Part shown: positions 17,747-29,696 of the stretch, piece by piece
How the letters are laid out: every line of letters begins with the position of its first letter
Position numbering within the stretch: the first letter of the stretch is position 1
Assembly: GCA_009746045.1 (NCBI GenBank)
Contig: RPFO01000697.1
Location: 55,001 to 103,892 of the forward strand
Origin: Mesostigma viride
Lineage: Eukaryota; Streptophyta; Mesostigmatophyceae; Mesostigmatales; Mesostigmataceae
DNA: 48,892 nt
Direction of reading: 5' to 3'
Position numbers and translations under genes: made by a program
The notes under the pieces: model-generated
Told to the model about the DNA's origin: nothing
The model's input: only the letters and a program-made list of their open reading frames with translations
Databases searched by the model: none

Positions 17747-18088
17747 ACCTTGGGAACCATAGATGTGAAAGTTGGTTTAGAGACATAATCTTCTGAAACC
17801 AGCTGTAGCACCTTTCCAGAACTGCTCACTGCTCTGACAGTGGGGCATGCAGATGAGAGAGGTGAGGCAGGCACACTCAAGCCAGCATGAGAGGGAGACT
17901 CACACTTCTTGCCGTGGGGAGGCCGCTTGCAGTCCTTGGGGTCACCGTGGGGCGGCCCGTGGCACTTGTGGCACAGGACGTCCAAATGCCCCAGCTCGTC
18001 CACGTTCTTGCGGCAGGTGGGCCGCTCGTGGTACTTCATGCCACAGCGGGTGCACCGCTGAGAAGACTTGTCCTCCTTGTCCTGCTTC

Positions 18089-18159
<71 letters not shown>

Positions 18160-20832
18160 GCTGTTGCTGTTGTTGTTGTTGTTGCTGGAGCTGCCCCCCT
18201 TGGAGGGAGACTGCCCCTTACCCTTGCCCTTGCCCCAGCCCCTGCCCTTGCCCTTGCCCTTGCCCTTGCCCTTGCCCTTAAACATTTGTCCCAGCAGGGA
18301 CTTCACTTCTGCCATGGTGACAGGCCTCTTGCTCCTGTCTTCCCTCTCCCTATCCTCCTCCTCCCTCTCTTCCCCCCTGACCCTCTTTACAGAGGTGCCC
18401 ATGGCCCCCTGGCTAAGGGGAGCCAAGGCCAGCTTGATATAATCCAATGCCTCCTTCATGTCCTCCCAGTACTTTGCCATTCCTGTTGCAAGCATGGCGT
18501 AGGTGTTTTTGTCAAGTTTGAGTTTCTCAAGGAAGGAACGCAGCAAGAACTTGTGATCTAGCTGCTGGACATCAGGACGTGCTTTGATGGCTAGCTCATA
18601 TTTCTTTGTCTCAGCCACATAGTCCACTGATGTGACCCTGTATTCCTCTACCCACCTGAATGCCCCATATATGTCTACAGATGAGGGGGTGGAGAGGAGG
18701 TCAGTTAGCTCCTTCATGAAAGCCTCCCAAACTGCCCTAGCCTGCGTGTCCTGCCACTTGGGATACCTACGCTGGAAGACAAGGATTAGATTCTGAATCT
18801 GAGAGGAGGACTGATGGTAAAAATCCCCCTGCATGAGAGATCCAAACCAATTCTTGACATTCAGTTCCTCCCTAGCCAGCTGAAGAGAGAGAAGTGCATG
18901 ATTCCCCTGCTCCCTAGTATACCCCTCAGGCAGCCCCCTGACATTGATCCTATCCACAGGACGGTTTTCATTGTAAGTGGGCAACCTAGAGGGGGATGCA
19001 GGGGGAGAGGGAGAAGATGGTGTTGCTGCTGCAGCATTCACAGGAGCAACATGCTGAGAGGGAAGTGCTACTTGAGTGAGCTGAGCAGGAGAGGCAAACA
19101 TGGGCTGTGTAGGAGGGTTAGGTAACATAGGGGTGGGCTGGGTGGGGGTGTGAGTGTGTGTCACTTCCCGCCTCCTGCTGCGGGCCTCCTCCCAATCATG
19201 GAAGGTGGGAGAGAGGGACACTTCATCGTCAGTAGGGTTAGTACAATCATAATGCAGCCAGGTGGGCAACCACCTACCCGCCCCTGACAGGATGGCATTG
19301 TGCAGGAGCTCCAGGAGTCGCACCAGGCGAACCCTGTTGCCCTGCACCCTCCTCCCTGAGAGGAGAGCCTGCAGGGCAGGCAGCAGGGCGTCGCACACCC
19401 TGCGTGTGCCCTCTTGGAGGTTGGGCAAGCCCAGGATGTGCGTGATGATTGCACACACCAGGCTGCCCGCCTCCGCGACGTGCATCTGCTGGCTCCGGTC
19501 GGCCAGCCCACGGAAGGAGGCTGTGGCTGCCTGTATGGCACGCCACACGGCCTCATCACCCAGGGTGATGAAGTCCCGACCTTCCAGGTCGCCTTCCAGC
19601 TGTGCTGGCTGCTGCCCAGCCCTGGTGGGACCCTGAGGCCCCTCCGGCCCTGCCAGGGACTTGTCCTTGTTGCGGCTAGAGGGGGCCTGCCCCCCAGAGC
19701 CGCTGGAGGTGCCCGTGACACCCTCCATGGGGGCTGCATCCCCCGCCAGCGCCGGAGGCGCCGGCGTCGCTGCCGGGGTCCCTGCGACCCCGGGCGCTTG
19801 TGTCGCCGCCGGGGTCCCTGCGACCCCGGTGGCCTCCTCAGCCACCTGGCCCCCCACGCTGGGCGGGGGAGCCTGCGGCTGAGGTTGGACCCTCTGACCT
19901 GCCAGAGGGTCCTGGGTGGCTTCACCACCCATGGGCGTGTTGGGGGCGTCTGCCGCCCCGCGCTCCGTCGCAGGCGGCATCGCAGCCGCCTCACGCCTAT
20001 CCGGGCCCCAGCCAACTGGCGTGACTTGGGGCCACGGCCCCAACGGAGTCAGCTGGATCTCCGGTCTGGCGACCACTCGCAGCGCCTCTCTCTGACGCTG
20101 CCTGGACGCCCACTGATCAACAGTGCCGGGGTTGTGCCTCGGCCGATTGGCGAAACACCACAGCCAAACTGCCACCTGAACCAGTGGGATCTGCATCCTA
20201 AGACGCCCCTCGATCAGCGTGTGCACCCGATGAACCTCTATCGCATGGATCTGCTCATCTGCAAGCAGCTGAAAACGTTGGTGCATGATCCGGCCGTTCA
20301 CCGAAATGAACGCGGGGATGTCGTCCTCCCCAAGGGGAAGAAAATGGGGTGGGCGCCCAAACGCGACCGGGGGCGGAACATGTTCCCCATACCGGTCAAT
20401 GTCCATGATGGCCATCTGTCGGCCCACGGAAAGATTACCAGACGTCGCAGGTGTCTGCGACGAAAGCTCAAGCGAAGGCCGAGGCCTCGCAGGCTGCACC
20501 TCCCCATCCTCCTCAGAGGAATCACTCCGCTCACGACCCCCGTCACCTGCGACGGGGGAATTACGTGCCCGGGGGACCTGCCCCCCAGGTGCCATGGCGG
20601 ACGAGCCGCCAATGGCAAACGGTCGACCGCTCGCCATCCCCCGGGCGCCGGGCCCCACCTGCGGGGTCCGACGCCTGGGGTGGTCGGCGACCACCGTGCG
20701 GAAGGTGACGTTGGGCGTCACCCTCGCATCGTTGGTGGAGGGCGTGCCCTCCGGCGAAAGTCGGGGTGAGGTGCGCCTGGCAGGCGCCTTCCCCTTGTTG
20801 TTGTTGCCGTTGTTGCCGTTGTTGGAAGCCAT
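17662..20832 (-). CDS. Copia-1 gag
   Basis: About 1056 codons from ATG 20832 (the frame is open farther upstream but without a better ATG). The N-terminal half is low complexity: Asn-Gly-rich start, then Pro/Ala-rich with a duplicated GVAGTPAAT unit. The capsid-like region lies around 18450-18950. A (GK)n tract of ten-odd residues and a poly-Asn tract from a CAA/TTG repeat (about 18089-18186) follow. Two zinc knuckles close the protein: CTRCGMKYHERPTC (C-x2-C-x4-H-x4-C) and CHKCHGPPHGDPKDC (C-x2-C-x4-H-x5-C). The last ~35 codons seem out of frame with pre-integrase, so a frame change lies near 17750. Unusually long for a copia gag. Confidence 0.82.
18089..18186. repeat. (TTG)n microsatellite coding poly-Asn
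   Basis: An almost pure run of TTG/GTT triplets of about 98 bp inside Copia-1 gag, read on the minus strand as AAC codons for asparagine. A hexanucleotide CCCTTG repeat that codes (GK)n follows at about 18222-18280. Confidence 0.95.
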
Positions 20833-21250
20833 CGGGGTTCTTTGAACGGAGTTTCTTCTATACGTGAATGCGGGAACAAGAGGCCGCTGGATGAGCGGCT
20901 TATAGGTCGCAGTGTTTACTCGTAGCTGTTTGGCTAGAGCTTTTGTGATTAGTAGATGCAATATAGTGCATGGTTGAAAAATGAATTAAATAAAATGTGC
21001 GTTCCGCGCTTGGGTTGATTATACCCGGGCGGAACGGGGCGTGAGGTGCAGTGCCCCTGAAAAGAACAACCTACGCATTATTTAATACTAGCCGTGCAGA
21101 TTCGGGATATTCTACCCCCGGTCTGTACGGTTAGCGTCTTACTAGCATCCACTAAACATAAGGGTTTAATGACGTCAGTTAGCTAGGGATAAGGGAGGTT
21201 TTGCGACTAAAAGCCGCTCTGGCTGGTTTTGTCGGCCTCTTTCTTTGCTC
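20831..21250. repeat. Leader repeat P, copy 1
   Basis: 420 bp, starting at the gag ATG and repeated with equal length at 22214-22633 in the same orientation. It forms the 5' leader of Copia-1 next to gag. Confidence 0.92.
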
Positions 21251-22086
21251 GTTGTCGTTGCGGCGGCAGCCGCAGCTATGGGTGCTGCGGAGCAAAATCC
21301 CAAAAGCACTGGTTGCACTGGCCACTTGGCCAGTGGTGAGACTTCCAGTTGTTAACCGGCCAGGCGTAGTTCCTCGCCCGGTTAACTAAAAGAAAAGAAA
21401 AAGATTACCTCCGGTCCGCACCTTTTCCCCAGCTTGGGGTCTTTGGTGGGCCGGATGCCGTGACAGGTGCTCAACTGTCGCTTGGTCGGCCCAGTGCGCG
21501 AGCTGGTGCTCCGTACCTGGGGATGCTTGCACCCCGGGTTGGAGCCGGATGGCTGGCACTGGCGACCCGTGTCTCGGTCCGCGGCCTGCGGCTTTTTCTT
21601 CGGAAATTGCTGCTGGCCAGCAAACTTTGCAATTGCCTTCCGCCGAGGGGGGGGTGGTTGGGGCTGGGGACGGCGATGGGAAAAGCGTCTAAGCTAGAAA
21701 TTTTTTCCCCACGCATAGAAACCTCGGGGGGGAATGCGGTCTTGGCTGAACGGACTCTCGTTCAGCCAGGTGCCTGGGGCTGTGGCCTCGGGCATCCGGG
21801 CTGGCGGGGCCTGGGCTAGGTCCACGTTTTTTCTCGAAGCACCCCGGGTCTATGGGGAGACGGCCATAGCGGTACCGACTCGGGGCCCCGAGAGGGGTCA
21901 TGATAGGCTGGCCGTGCGCAATCGCAGTGCAAATGCGCTGGGCCTTTTTGGGCCTGGCCATGCATCCACAGCCGCCGGGCACACGCCTCCCGATGTGGGG
22001 GGCTCCCGTTTTGCGGCAGGGCGGTCACTTGTGACAACAAGCAAGGTGGAGTGCGGCTTCAAGGGAAAGCCAGGGCGGGGGTGATT
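21251..22086. other. Leader segment U between P1 and Q1
   Basis: 836 bp, GC-rich, no supported gene. In the other copy of the duplicated leader its place is taken by only 33 bp (22634-22666, with a CCCA repeat), so one of the two copies gained or lost this segment. Its ends do not show GT...AG on the minus strand. Confidence 0.6.
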
Positions 22087-22215
22087 GGGCAACGTACTTC
22101 ATGAAGGGCCTTGAACGGCGTGCCTCCGGGCATGTCAATTAGTGTCACATGTATGCTTCCACTTATTGTTTTAATGAAGATGCTGGTTTTTGTGGGAGCT
22201 ACGTGGGACATGAAT
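22087..22215. repeat. Leader repeat Q, copy 1
   Basis: 129 bp, repeated at 22667-22795 in the same orientation. It abuts repeat P copy 2 directly. Confidence 0.9.
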
Positions 22216-22633
22216 CGGGGTTCTTTGAACGGAGTTTCTTCTATACGTGAATGCGGGAACAAGAGGCCGCTGGATGAGCGGCTTATAGGTCGCAGTGTTT
22301 ACTCGTAGCTGTTTGGCTAGAGCTTTTGTGATTAGTAGATGCAATATAGTGCATGGTTGAAAAATGAATTAAATAAAATGTGCGTTCCGCGCTTGGGTTG
22401 ATTATACCCGGGCGGAACGGGGCGTGAGGTGCAGTGCCCCTGAAAAGAACAACCTACGCATTATTTAATACTAGCCGTGCAGATTCGGGATATTCTACCC
22501 CCGGTCTGTACGGTTAGCGTCTTACTAGCATCCACTAAACATAAGGGTTTAATGACGTCAGTTAGCTAGGGATAAGGGAGGTTTTGCGACTAAAAGCCGC
22601 TCTGGCTGGTTTTGTCGGCCTCTTTCTTTGCTC
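22214..22633. repeat. Leader repeat P, copy 2
   Basis: 420 bp direct repeat of 20831-21250. Together with Q it shows a tandem duplication of the Copia-1 leader. Confidence 0.92.
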
Positions 22634-22666
22634 CCCACCCACCCACCCTTGTCTTGGTTGCCTCTA

Positions 22667-22795
22667 GGGCAACGTACTTCATGAAGGGCCTTGAACGGCG
22701 TGCCTCCGGGCATGTCAATTAGTGTCACATGTATGCTTCCACTTATTGTTTTAATGAAGATGCTGGTTTTTGTGGGAGCTACGTGGGACATGAAT
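22667..22795. repeat. Leader repeat Q, copy 2
   Basis: 129 bp direct repeat of 22087-22215, next to a T-rich/A-rich spacer that leads to the primer site. Confidence 0.9.
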
Positions 22796-22824
22796 ATCTT
22801 TTTTTTTTTGCTTGTAAAAAAAAT

Positions 22825-22842
22825 ATCGAACTTTTCAGTCCA
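22825..22842 (-). other. Copia-1 primer-binding site
   Basis: Read on the minus strand, the bases directly after the 5' LTR are TGGACTGAAAAGTTCGAT. The TGG start and its adjacency to the LTR are as expected for tRNA priming. The tRNA is not identified. Confidence 0.7.
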
Positions 22843-23311
22843 AGTTGGATGGAGACTAGGGACGACGAACAACTGATGAAGCTGAGAGCGAATGATGATT
22901 GTATTATCAATAATACAATGAGAGAGCAATGAGAGAGCAATGGAAGCTGAGAGCTCAGAATGGAACGTCTGGGCAAACCCGGGTGCTGCGGCACTCCCCA
23001 GTGCTACGCCTATATGCCTATGGCGGTGCTCACTGCAGCACCTGCCAGTGGACAACTGGACACTGCAATGCCATGCGACCACGTCACTAGCAACCAGCTA
23101 AGACTCGGCCCGTCAGGCCCGGCTACACCGGACCTGGCGGGTCGATCTAGCACCTAGGAACAGTCTGGCACTAACTGCACGTCAGTCCGCCTGACGCCTC
23201 AGTACCGTACGCCCTGCCGTACAGTACTGAGGTGTCCCGCTCAGCCGCGGTAGGCAATACGCGGCGCGCAGGCCGGAAATCCGTGTGTCAGCCTAAGCAT
23301 CTCATCTAACT
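22843..23311 (-). repeat. Copia-1 5' LTR
   Basis: 469 bp, one difference from 221-689. Followed by target duplication CTTGC at 23312-23316. Confidence 0.92.
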
Positions 23312-26300
23312 CTTGCGCCTGAAGTTTGTGTGTAAACATAAGCCAGCAGCAGATGGGTCAGTCATTTTCCATGCTAGACCCTGTGTGACAGAGTTCAAGG
23401 GCACCACTGATCTGACAGAAGCAGAGCTGTACACGCCAGGCATTCAGCAAACTTCTTTAACCCCTAAATGGGCGGAAATGCTGCCGATAAATCGGCAGTA
23501 ACTCACCTATTTTGTAAACCAGCCCCTGTACAACCTAGCAATATCCAATGGCTGTCCTTGGGGGGCAAGCATGTCCATGAGTTGCCCTAAGCCATGATAT
23601 ATCACAACCTCACATATATTCATCGTAGGCCATGTATAACTGCCGTCAAAGTCAGGGGGGTCAAGACGAGCGTTTTCATTTTTGGTAGAATGTGCATTTT
23701 GAATTATGTTGTAAGAGCTAGGCACCTACCACTTCAGGGATGATAAACAATTAGTTGCTGAACAGTTTGAGCCATTGGGGTCATCATTTGGGTGGGTATA
23801 CCAGCAGTTACACCCAGTACAGCCCATAGGGGTACCGTTGGTAAAAAGCAACCAAGGGGGTAGGAGTGGGCATACTACCTACTAATACCTACTAATATGG
23901 CCCCCAACCATGCCAAACAATACATTTCCCTTCCACAATGATGGGGAAACATAACTGCATCATCACACTGCCCTTACATGGCACCTATGTGCAGGTGCCA
24001 CCTTGTCCATGCACGTAGGTAACGTGGTACAGATACCCTACGCAAGGCATGCATTCTAGGTGGCAGCCACCAACAAACTAGTGATTTTAAGCCTATTTCA
24101 GCCTGCCCTAGCAAGGATAAACTAGGCCTAAGCTGCTATAGCTTTCCAGGTGATGGCCAGCACACCTGGTGGCACATGCTGACAATGGGAAGCTTCTACT
24201 CACCGGTTACATGCTTGATGATGCCACAGAGACCAGCCAACTGCCTCACACTCATGCAATATGTGTGTGGGAAATGTATAACAAACATATATGGAGGTAT
24301 TCAAACCCATACAGCCTCTAAAACTTATCACCATCACCCTGTGGCAGGTCAACTGACTGAGGGAAGCATCTAAGAAGGGTGTTTTAGAAAGGGGCCAGGC
24401 CAGGGTCAAGAAAGAGCATGAATAATGCAAAAAGAATGTGCTACACAAGCTAGAACGTATATATAAACGTCAAACATCGATAGGAAAACGATGCTTAAGC
24501 TTTACCAGGCATGGATGGCGTTACCTTGGCCCAGGCGGTGGCCGCAAAATGGCGCATTTCGGCACACCAAAGTTGTGCAGCATGGTCGCTGGATTCGGCT
24601 ATTCTGGCCACCCTTGCACGTTTACGACTAATATGTATCATAAAAAGTACAAAGAAACCGATATATCCTTTAAAATACGCCGGAAAGGTATTGCTGTCAA
24701 CGTTTCTATCGTCCGGCCTGATCGCAGTTTTTTCCAGCAAGAACGCTGCCGACACCTATCAAATGGCATTCCCGCGAACCAAAAATTGGCCTGTATGATC
24801 TTTAGGACGTATAAAATCAATATCCTAAGTTTGGCCAGAAAATTCGAACGCAAACGTAAATGCCATGCGTGGGCGCAAGCCGCCATGGCCAGGTCGTCGT
24901 TTTCCGGAATGCACGTTGTACGTGAAAAAGTACCCTGACCCCTTGTACTTTGACGGTCTGGAACACCTGTTAAACTTTGTCAAAATATAGCAAACCCTAG
25001 TATCATGTTCTGGAGAAACTTATAAACTTTCATTCTTCTCAGCTAAACGTTTCCTAATTCCCAATAGTATTCTCGCAAACTGGTCCCCCGAGTAGGTGCC
25101 GACAAATCGGCTGTAAGTCACTTTTTGGCGGAAAATCGGCAGCAAGACCATTTAGGGGTTAATTAAAAATCTTGCTGTCTGTCTTTGTGGGTCATCTCAA
25201 TGACGGGGATGATTGTGTATGTAAGGCTACAGACATTAAAAGGGCTTTCTTGAAAGGCTCGCCTGAGATAGCACAACAAGTGTGGCATGGTCAGGTGTAT
25301 GTAGTCTCCACTCCCAGAGTTTGGGCAAAACATATCCCTCAGCAGTACCTGAAAGCTAACGTAGGTGTTGAAGGGCTGCAATCAGCCCCTCGCATTTTCA
25401 GGATGTCGGCTCAGGCAGTGTTTGAAAAGTTAGGGGCTAGATATGATGACATAGACCCTTGCTTCTTTGTGGTCCCACACCCTCATGGCATACTCACTTT
25501 TGTGTGGCATGGGGATGATCAGCTGATTGCTGGGCCAAGGCGTGCTGTAGATGATTTTATTCAACAAGTGTCACAGCACTTTGAGATTGGCAAGCAAGTA
25601 GAGCTGGGCACCACTGCCATAAAATTTTGTGGCACAATGTTACAACTCCAGCAGCATGACAACCAGTGGGTGTGTGCACTATACCGATCTCCTAATGATT
25701 ACATGCACAGCTGCTTGGAGGTTCTGCAAACAAAAATCAAACCTGGTGCCTGTCCCACCATTAGAGGCAAGCTGGGGTGGTTGTGCTCAACTTGCATGTG
25801 CACCTCACCTGGCTGTGGTTAGCAGAGTTGATGATGAGGTCTTGATGCAAGTAGGTCATAAAGCCATCACCAAAACTCTCCAGGAAGGTCCTCCCCTCAT
25901 CTTGCATTCCTTGGATCTCCATAAAACCATTCACATCCAAGCTATGATGGATAGTTCCATGGAGTCCAGGCAGATCACCAAGTTGCAAGCAAGGGAGTCA
26001 GGCTTGTATTTTGTGCAGAATGATGATGCACCCTTGTCTCTCATTTCATGGTACAGCCGGTTGTATAGACGCAAGGCTGTCAGCAGCAATGCTGCTGAGT
26101 GCAGGGCAGTGGTGTCAGCAGTGCTTCATGCAAGATACTTGAATCATGTGCTGATTTGGTTGCAGATGCAAGCAGGCAGCAGTGCTGGGGTGGTTGCACA
26201 CTTGCTCACTGACAGTCAGTCAGTCCTCAGCTTCCTTGCTAACCCCTATGCTGTGCACACTGATCTTGACTGGGTGGTCCTTAAACAGGAGTCCACCTAC

Positions 26301-26471
26301 TGGGAGTCCACCCGTCACGTGGAGGACAAGCACAACGCTGCTGACGCACTTACAAAAGTGCCTCAGCAGGCAGCTGATCAATATATATCAGCTGTTGTAC
26401 CACCTGATGAACCCGTATGGCAAGCAGGCAACCCTGCTCCATCGGGGGGACGCCTAGCAGGTCCCTGTTAA
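23312..26471 (+). pseudogene. Copia-2 pol, 3' part (RT and RNase H), interrupted and frameshifted
   Basis: Continues the coding sequence left at 220 (LRLKFVCKHKPAADG at 23313 onward). It is broken at 23457-25162 by a TTAA-flanked element. RT resumes at about 25163 with ATDIKRAFLKGS and the WHGDD motif. Near 25780 a short insertion shifts the frame: the first frame stops at 25822, and RNase H (SWYSRLYRRKAV, TDSQS, DALTKV) continues in the frame ending 26471. It is the same family as Copia-1 but visibly older. It is not expected to make an active enzyme. Confidence 0.88.
23457..25162. mobile_element. piggyBac-like non-autonomous element (TTAA-flanked)
   Basis: 1706 bp with ends TTAACCCCTAAATGG and its exact reverse complement. 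The homologous Copia-1 sequence is uninterrupted at this point and contains TTAA. Sub-terminal motifs recur at both ends (AAATCGGC[A/T]GTAA[C/G]TCAC), and a perfect hairpin CTGCCGATAAATCGGCAG lies at 23481-23498. No transposase frame is present. The TTAACCC start resembles the autonomous piggyBac element at 34735, which could mobilise it; that is inference. Confidence 0.82.
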
Positions 26472-27437
26472 CCAGGGGCGCCTACGTAACCCAGTACCCC
26501 TTGGGCAGGTCCAAGGGGCAGGTTGTGCTTCCAGTAAGGGGGGTTGGTTGGAATCTGTTTGTTTTCTGCATCTGCGTGCCCTATGCCAATAAAGTCTTTT
26601 GATTTTTTCACACACCATGGAATTTTGTGCTGCTCACCTTTCATAGTAGGTGGGCAGGGGATGTATCTCACACTCTTTATCCATTAGGGTTGTATGCCTT
26701 GGTGGATAGGCCTTGAGCTTAGTGGCTAGATCAGGTGCCTCCCATTCAAGTGGAGGGTCAAACCTCCCTTGACAGGTGGTTTCCCAGGACCCCAGTTCAC
26801 TGTGGGCTTCCTGGGCCACCTGGCCTCACTGTTCAGTGGCAGTAAAGGCATGGGTGCTGTCATGTTGTCTAGTACAATGTGATCAGCACAGGTACAGGAT
26901 GCAATATTCCTGTCACCTGTCATGCACCAGGACTTCAGCCACCACTGTGCAGGGCAGGGGTGGCTGGTCCTCACACGTTGTGCAGGTGCAACGTGGACAG
27001 TTCAGGGTCAATAAACCTGGCTACTGTCACTCCTCAGGTTGCAGGTGACCTGAGCTCAGTTGCCCCAGCCTGGCTGGGTGCTATGTTTTCTGAGTGGGCG
27101 ATGATGATGGAAGAACATGGGACCTCTTAAACGGTTTACCTTGGCATTTTTTGACAGTGGCTCTCTTTGCTGGTGACGCACTCCCTGGATAGGCAGACAG
27201 GCATGGCTATCTCCCTTATGGGCTCGCGAGGAGGAGGAACTCCCCGCGGGTCTGTTGAGCTAAACTTGATGCCACCAGAAGTATTGCACGAGTTCTGGGG
27301 CCCATCTTTTTCAGTCCAGATGTTGCAGTATGGGTGCCAGTTGCTCAGCACCTCAGTCAGCTTGGAGTCAGTCTCCTAGCTGGGCAGGATCAGGCTTGAA
27401 GTCGCTAGCCTTCAACCTGAAAGGAAAACATAATGGG
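26472..27437 (+). other. Copia-2 3' untranslated region and polypurine tract
   Basis: About 965 bp that match 690-1761 in opposite orientation. An AATAAA lies near 26588. No gene seen. The last ~22 bases (AAAGGAAAACATAATGGG) are the polypurine tract. Confidence 0.75.
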
Positions 27438-27861
27438 AGTTAGATGAGATGCTTAGGCTGACACACGGATTTCCGGCCTGCGCGCCGCGTATTGCCTACC
27501 GCGGCTGAGCGGGACACCTCAGTACTGTACGGCAGGTCGTACGGTACTGAGGTGTCATGTGGACTGATGTGCAGTTAGTGCCACTGAGACTGTTCCTAGG
27601 CTCTAGCTCGACCCGCCAGATCCGGGTTATCCGGGTCTGACGGGCCGAGTGTAGTTGATGCTAGTGACGTGGTCGCACGGGCATTGCAGTGTACAGTTGT
27701 CCACTGCATGGTAGGTGCTGCAGTGAGCACTGCCATAGGCATATAGGCGTAGCACTGGGGAGTGCCACAGCACCGAGTTTGCACACGGCAGAGTTCCATT
27801 CTGAGCTCTTCGAGTCTCCTTGTATTATTTGCATAATACAATCTCTCTCTCCGCTCTCAGC
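27438..27861 (+). repeat. Copia-2 3' LTR, truncated
   Basis: Starts AGTTAGATGAGATGC like the Copia-1 LTR and keeps its large CCTCAGTAC inverted repeat, but is clearly diverged and loses the last ~45 bp, where the reverse transcriptase fragment begins. Confidence 0.82.
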
Positions 27862-28855
27862 ATAATTTTTGTGAGTTGTCCACCGCATTCTTGGCTTTCC
27901 AACTGTCGGGGCCCGGGACCAGCTGCGCCAAGGCCGACTGGATGCGTTCGTCGTGGCCGGCCCTCGGCGGCCAGCCGGACCTGAGCCGGAAGAGCGCCCC
28001 GGAGCCAGTGAACGACGCGAGGGTGAGCACAAAACCACAGAAGCAGACCCTTGGTCTGCGAATCATGAAGGCGCGCAATCAAGGGCAGTACCTCAGTGCG
28101 TGCCTCGAGGGCGGCCCGCAGAGCATCGATGACAAACGCGGGGTCGCCAACCGGAACGCCGAGGACATCCAACCCAGGGAGGCGCTCGTCCTGGCCCAAG
28201 AGCTGGGGCGGAAAGCCGGAGCAATCACCTTGGGGCGAGTACACCGCGCACTTGGCCAGGGTCAACTGGAGGTTGATGTCGGCCACGCGGTCTGCAGTGC
28301 CAGCAGAGCCGCGGTGGTGTCCGGCACAGGGCCCAGGAGGTAGATATCATCCAAGTAGGCCTGGATAGCGACCGCCGGGTGGGCAGCATGGACCGCTTGG
28401 AGGCAACCCTGGAGGGGGGCGGCAAAGTACATGTACAGGGGTCCCAGGGGGTCCCCTTGCTGGGTGCCCGACCGCGACAGCAGGCCGCCGCGAGTGCCGT
28501 CCTCCATGATGTGAACCAGTTGGCCGGGCTGGCCGTAGCACACGGCTGTCCAAGCGTACAAGTCCTCGAAGGACTCCATGACTGCCGCAAACATGCTGGC
28601 GCGGGACAAACTGTTGAACGCGCTGTGGCAGTCGACCTTGACGACAGCGTGGGTGGGGTGGGCCTCGAGGTAGGCCTGCACCGAATGGATGAGGATATCC
28701 GCCCCGCCTGGAGTCGTCACCCCTAGCTGGGCCGCCACCGATCGGGTCTCACCCGCTGCGAGGGGCGGGCAGAAAAAGGCACGGAGCTCGGGCGCCTTTT
28801 GGCGGCAGATCACTTTGCCCACGAGCTTGGACGTACCAGCCCTTTCTTTCTTTTA
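27862..28855 (-). pseudogene. Non-LTR (LINE-type) reverse transcriptase fragment
   Basis: Two overlapping frames on the minus strand (28822-28262 and 28286-27825) together give the palm and thumb of a non-LTR RT. Seen: a conserved KVDCHSAFNSLSR (catalytic Asp), SGTQQGDPLGPLY, and AYLDDIYLLG (the YxDD site), then NLQLTLAKCAVY and LGVPVG. A frameshift separates the YLDD part from the downstream part near 28270. There is no upstream ATG and no endonuclease, so the copy is 5'-truncated as is common for LINE insertions. It abuts the truncated Copia-2 LTR, but I cannot see a target duplication or poly(A) tail. Clade not assigned. Confidence 0.75.
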
Positions 28856-29696
28856 GAGCTGTTAGGCTTGGCAACACATATACAGAACACGCCCAGGGCT
28901 GGCTGCATCTACCTGTCGGCCACTTGTGACCCGTGGGCTAGGCGCATTCGAATGCGGATTTCCCGTTAGTTGTGGCTCCATCGCTCCAGTTTTCTAGGCT
29001 GCATGCCATGAACCGATGGGGGTTCCTGGATTGAGACACGTTTTTTTCTCCATGCACAGCTGAAAAAACCTGCGCCGAGGTGCGGCACCGCGGCCTACGG
29101 TAGTGATTTAATACTGTCTGCGACACGCCCAGGGCTGGCTGCATCTACCTTGTCTGGATATTAGTGTATCCACCTGCCCTGCCCACATTGTGCTTGTATA
29201 TAGTCATGCAGCTTGATAGAGATTTAATAGCTGGACTTGTAGCACTTTTTCCTACTCGATTCGGACTACGAATGGCTGAGATACGGCCTTCCAAAGTTAT
29301 ATGCACTATGGTCTTGCCAAGAAGTAGACTAGTGTGTCAGCATATCACGCGACAATTGTGCTGACATCTGGCATGCCAACTGGCCTGAACATGTTGCTAG
29401 TTCATGAGGTAGATTCATGGTACAGTGACTACTGTTGTGTCAGATCTTACGTCAGTGTTTCTTGATTCCTGACAAGGATTCTAGATACTTTCTTTATATT
29501 CCATGGACATGTGGCGAATGCCTAGAACACATTGCTTAGTTTATTGACAGATGGCAGTTCCATATGATGGTTATTTGCATGTTGACAGATGGCAATCATT
29601 CCTTATGTTGTATTTCAGCAAATGCCATCTGGCAATCACACAACAGAATATTCTAGGAATCTAGAAGTGTTGCAACCCTTGCTTGACATGTGGCAG
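28856..29696. other. Intergenic stretch with short repeats
   Basis: No gene supported. A 27-bp direct repeat (CACGCCCAGGGCTGGCTGCATC and flanks) occurs at about 28889 and 29127. From about 29380 the motif GACA(G/T)(A/G)TGGCA recurs several times in both orientations. Probably old repeat remains. Confidence 0.5.

Larger units (their letters stand above)
221..23311 (-). mobile_element. Copia-1: Ty1/copia-type LTR retrotransposon, split by Ty3-A
   Basis: The element is bounded by two 469-bp LTRs (221-689 and 22843-23311) that differ at one base in my reading. Termini are AGTTGGATG and CATCTAACT on the + strand, which form a short inverted repeat although they lack the usual TG/CA. A 5-bp duplication CTTGC flanks it (216-220 and 23312-23316), and removing it joins the Copia-2 coding sequence. 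Reading on the minus strand the order is 5' LTR, primer site, long leader with internal duplication, gag, pre-integrase and integrase, [Ty3-A insertion], protease-like, RT, RNase H, about 1 kb of untranslated sequence, polypurine tract, 3' LTR. Low LTR divergence suggests a recent insertion. Confidence 0.9.

Noticed and set aside
17887-18561. Frames coding poly-Val, poly-Leu or poly-Cys on the + strand
   Set aside because: They are readings of the TTG repeat inside Copia-1 gag on the opposite strand.
19414-20769. 451-codon + strand frame opposite Copia-1 gag
   Set aside because: Pro/Arg-rich shadow of a real minus-strand gene with zinc knuckles; no recognisable domain.
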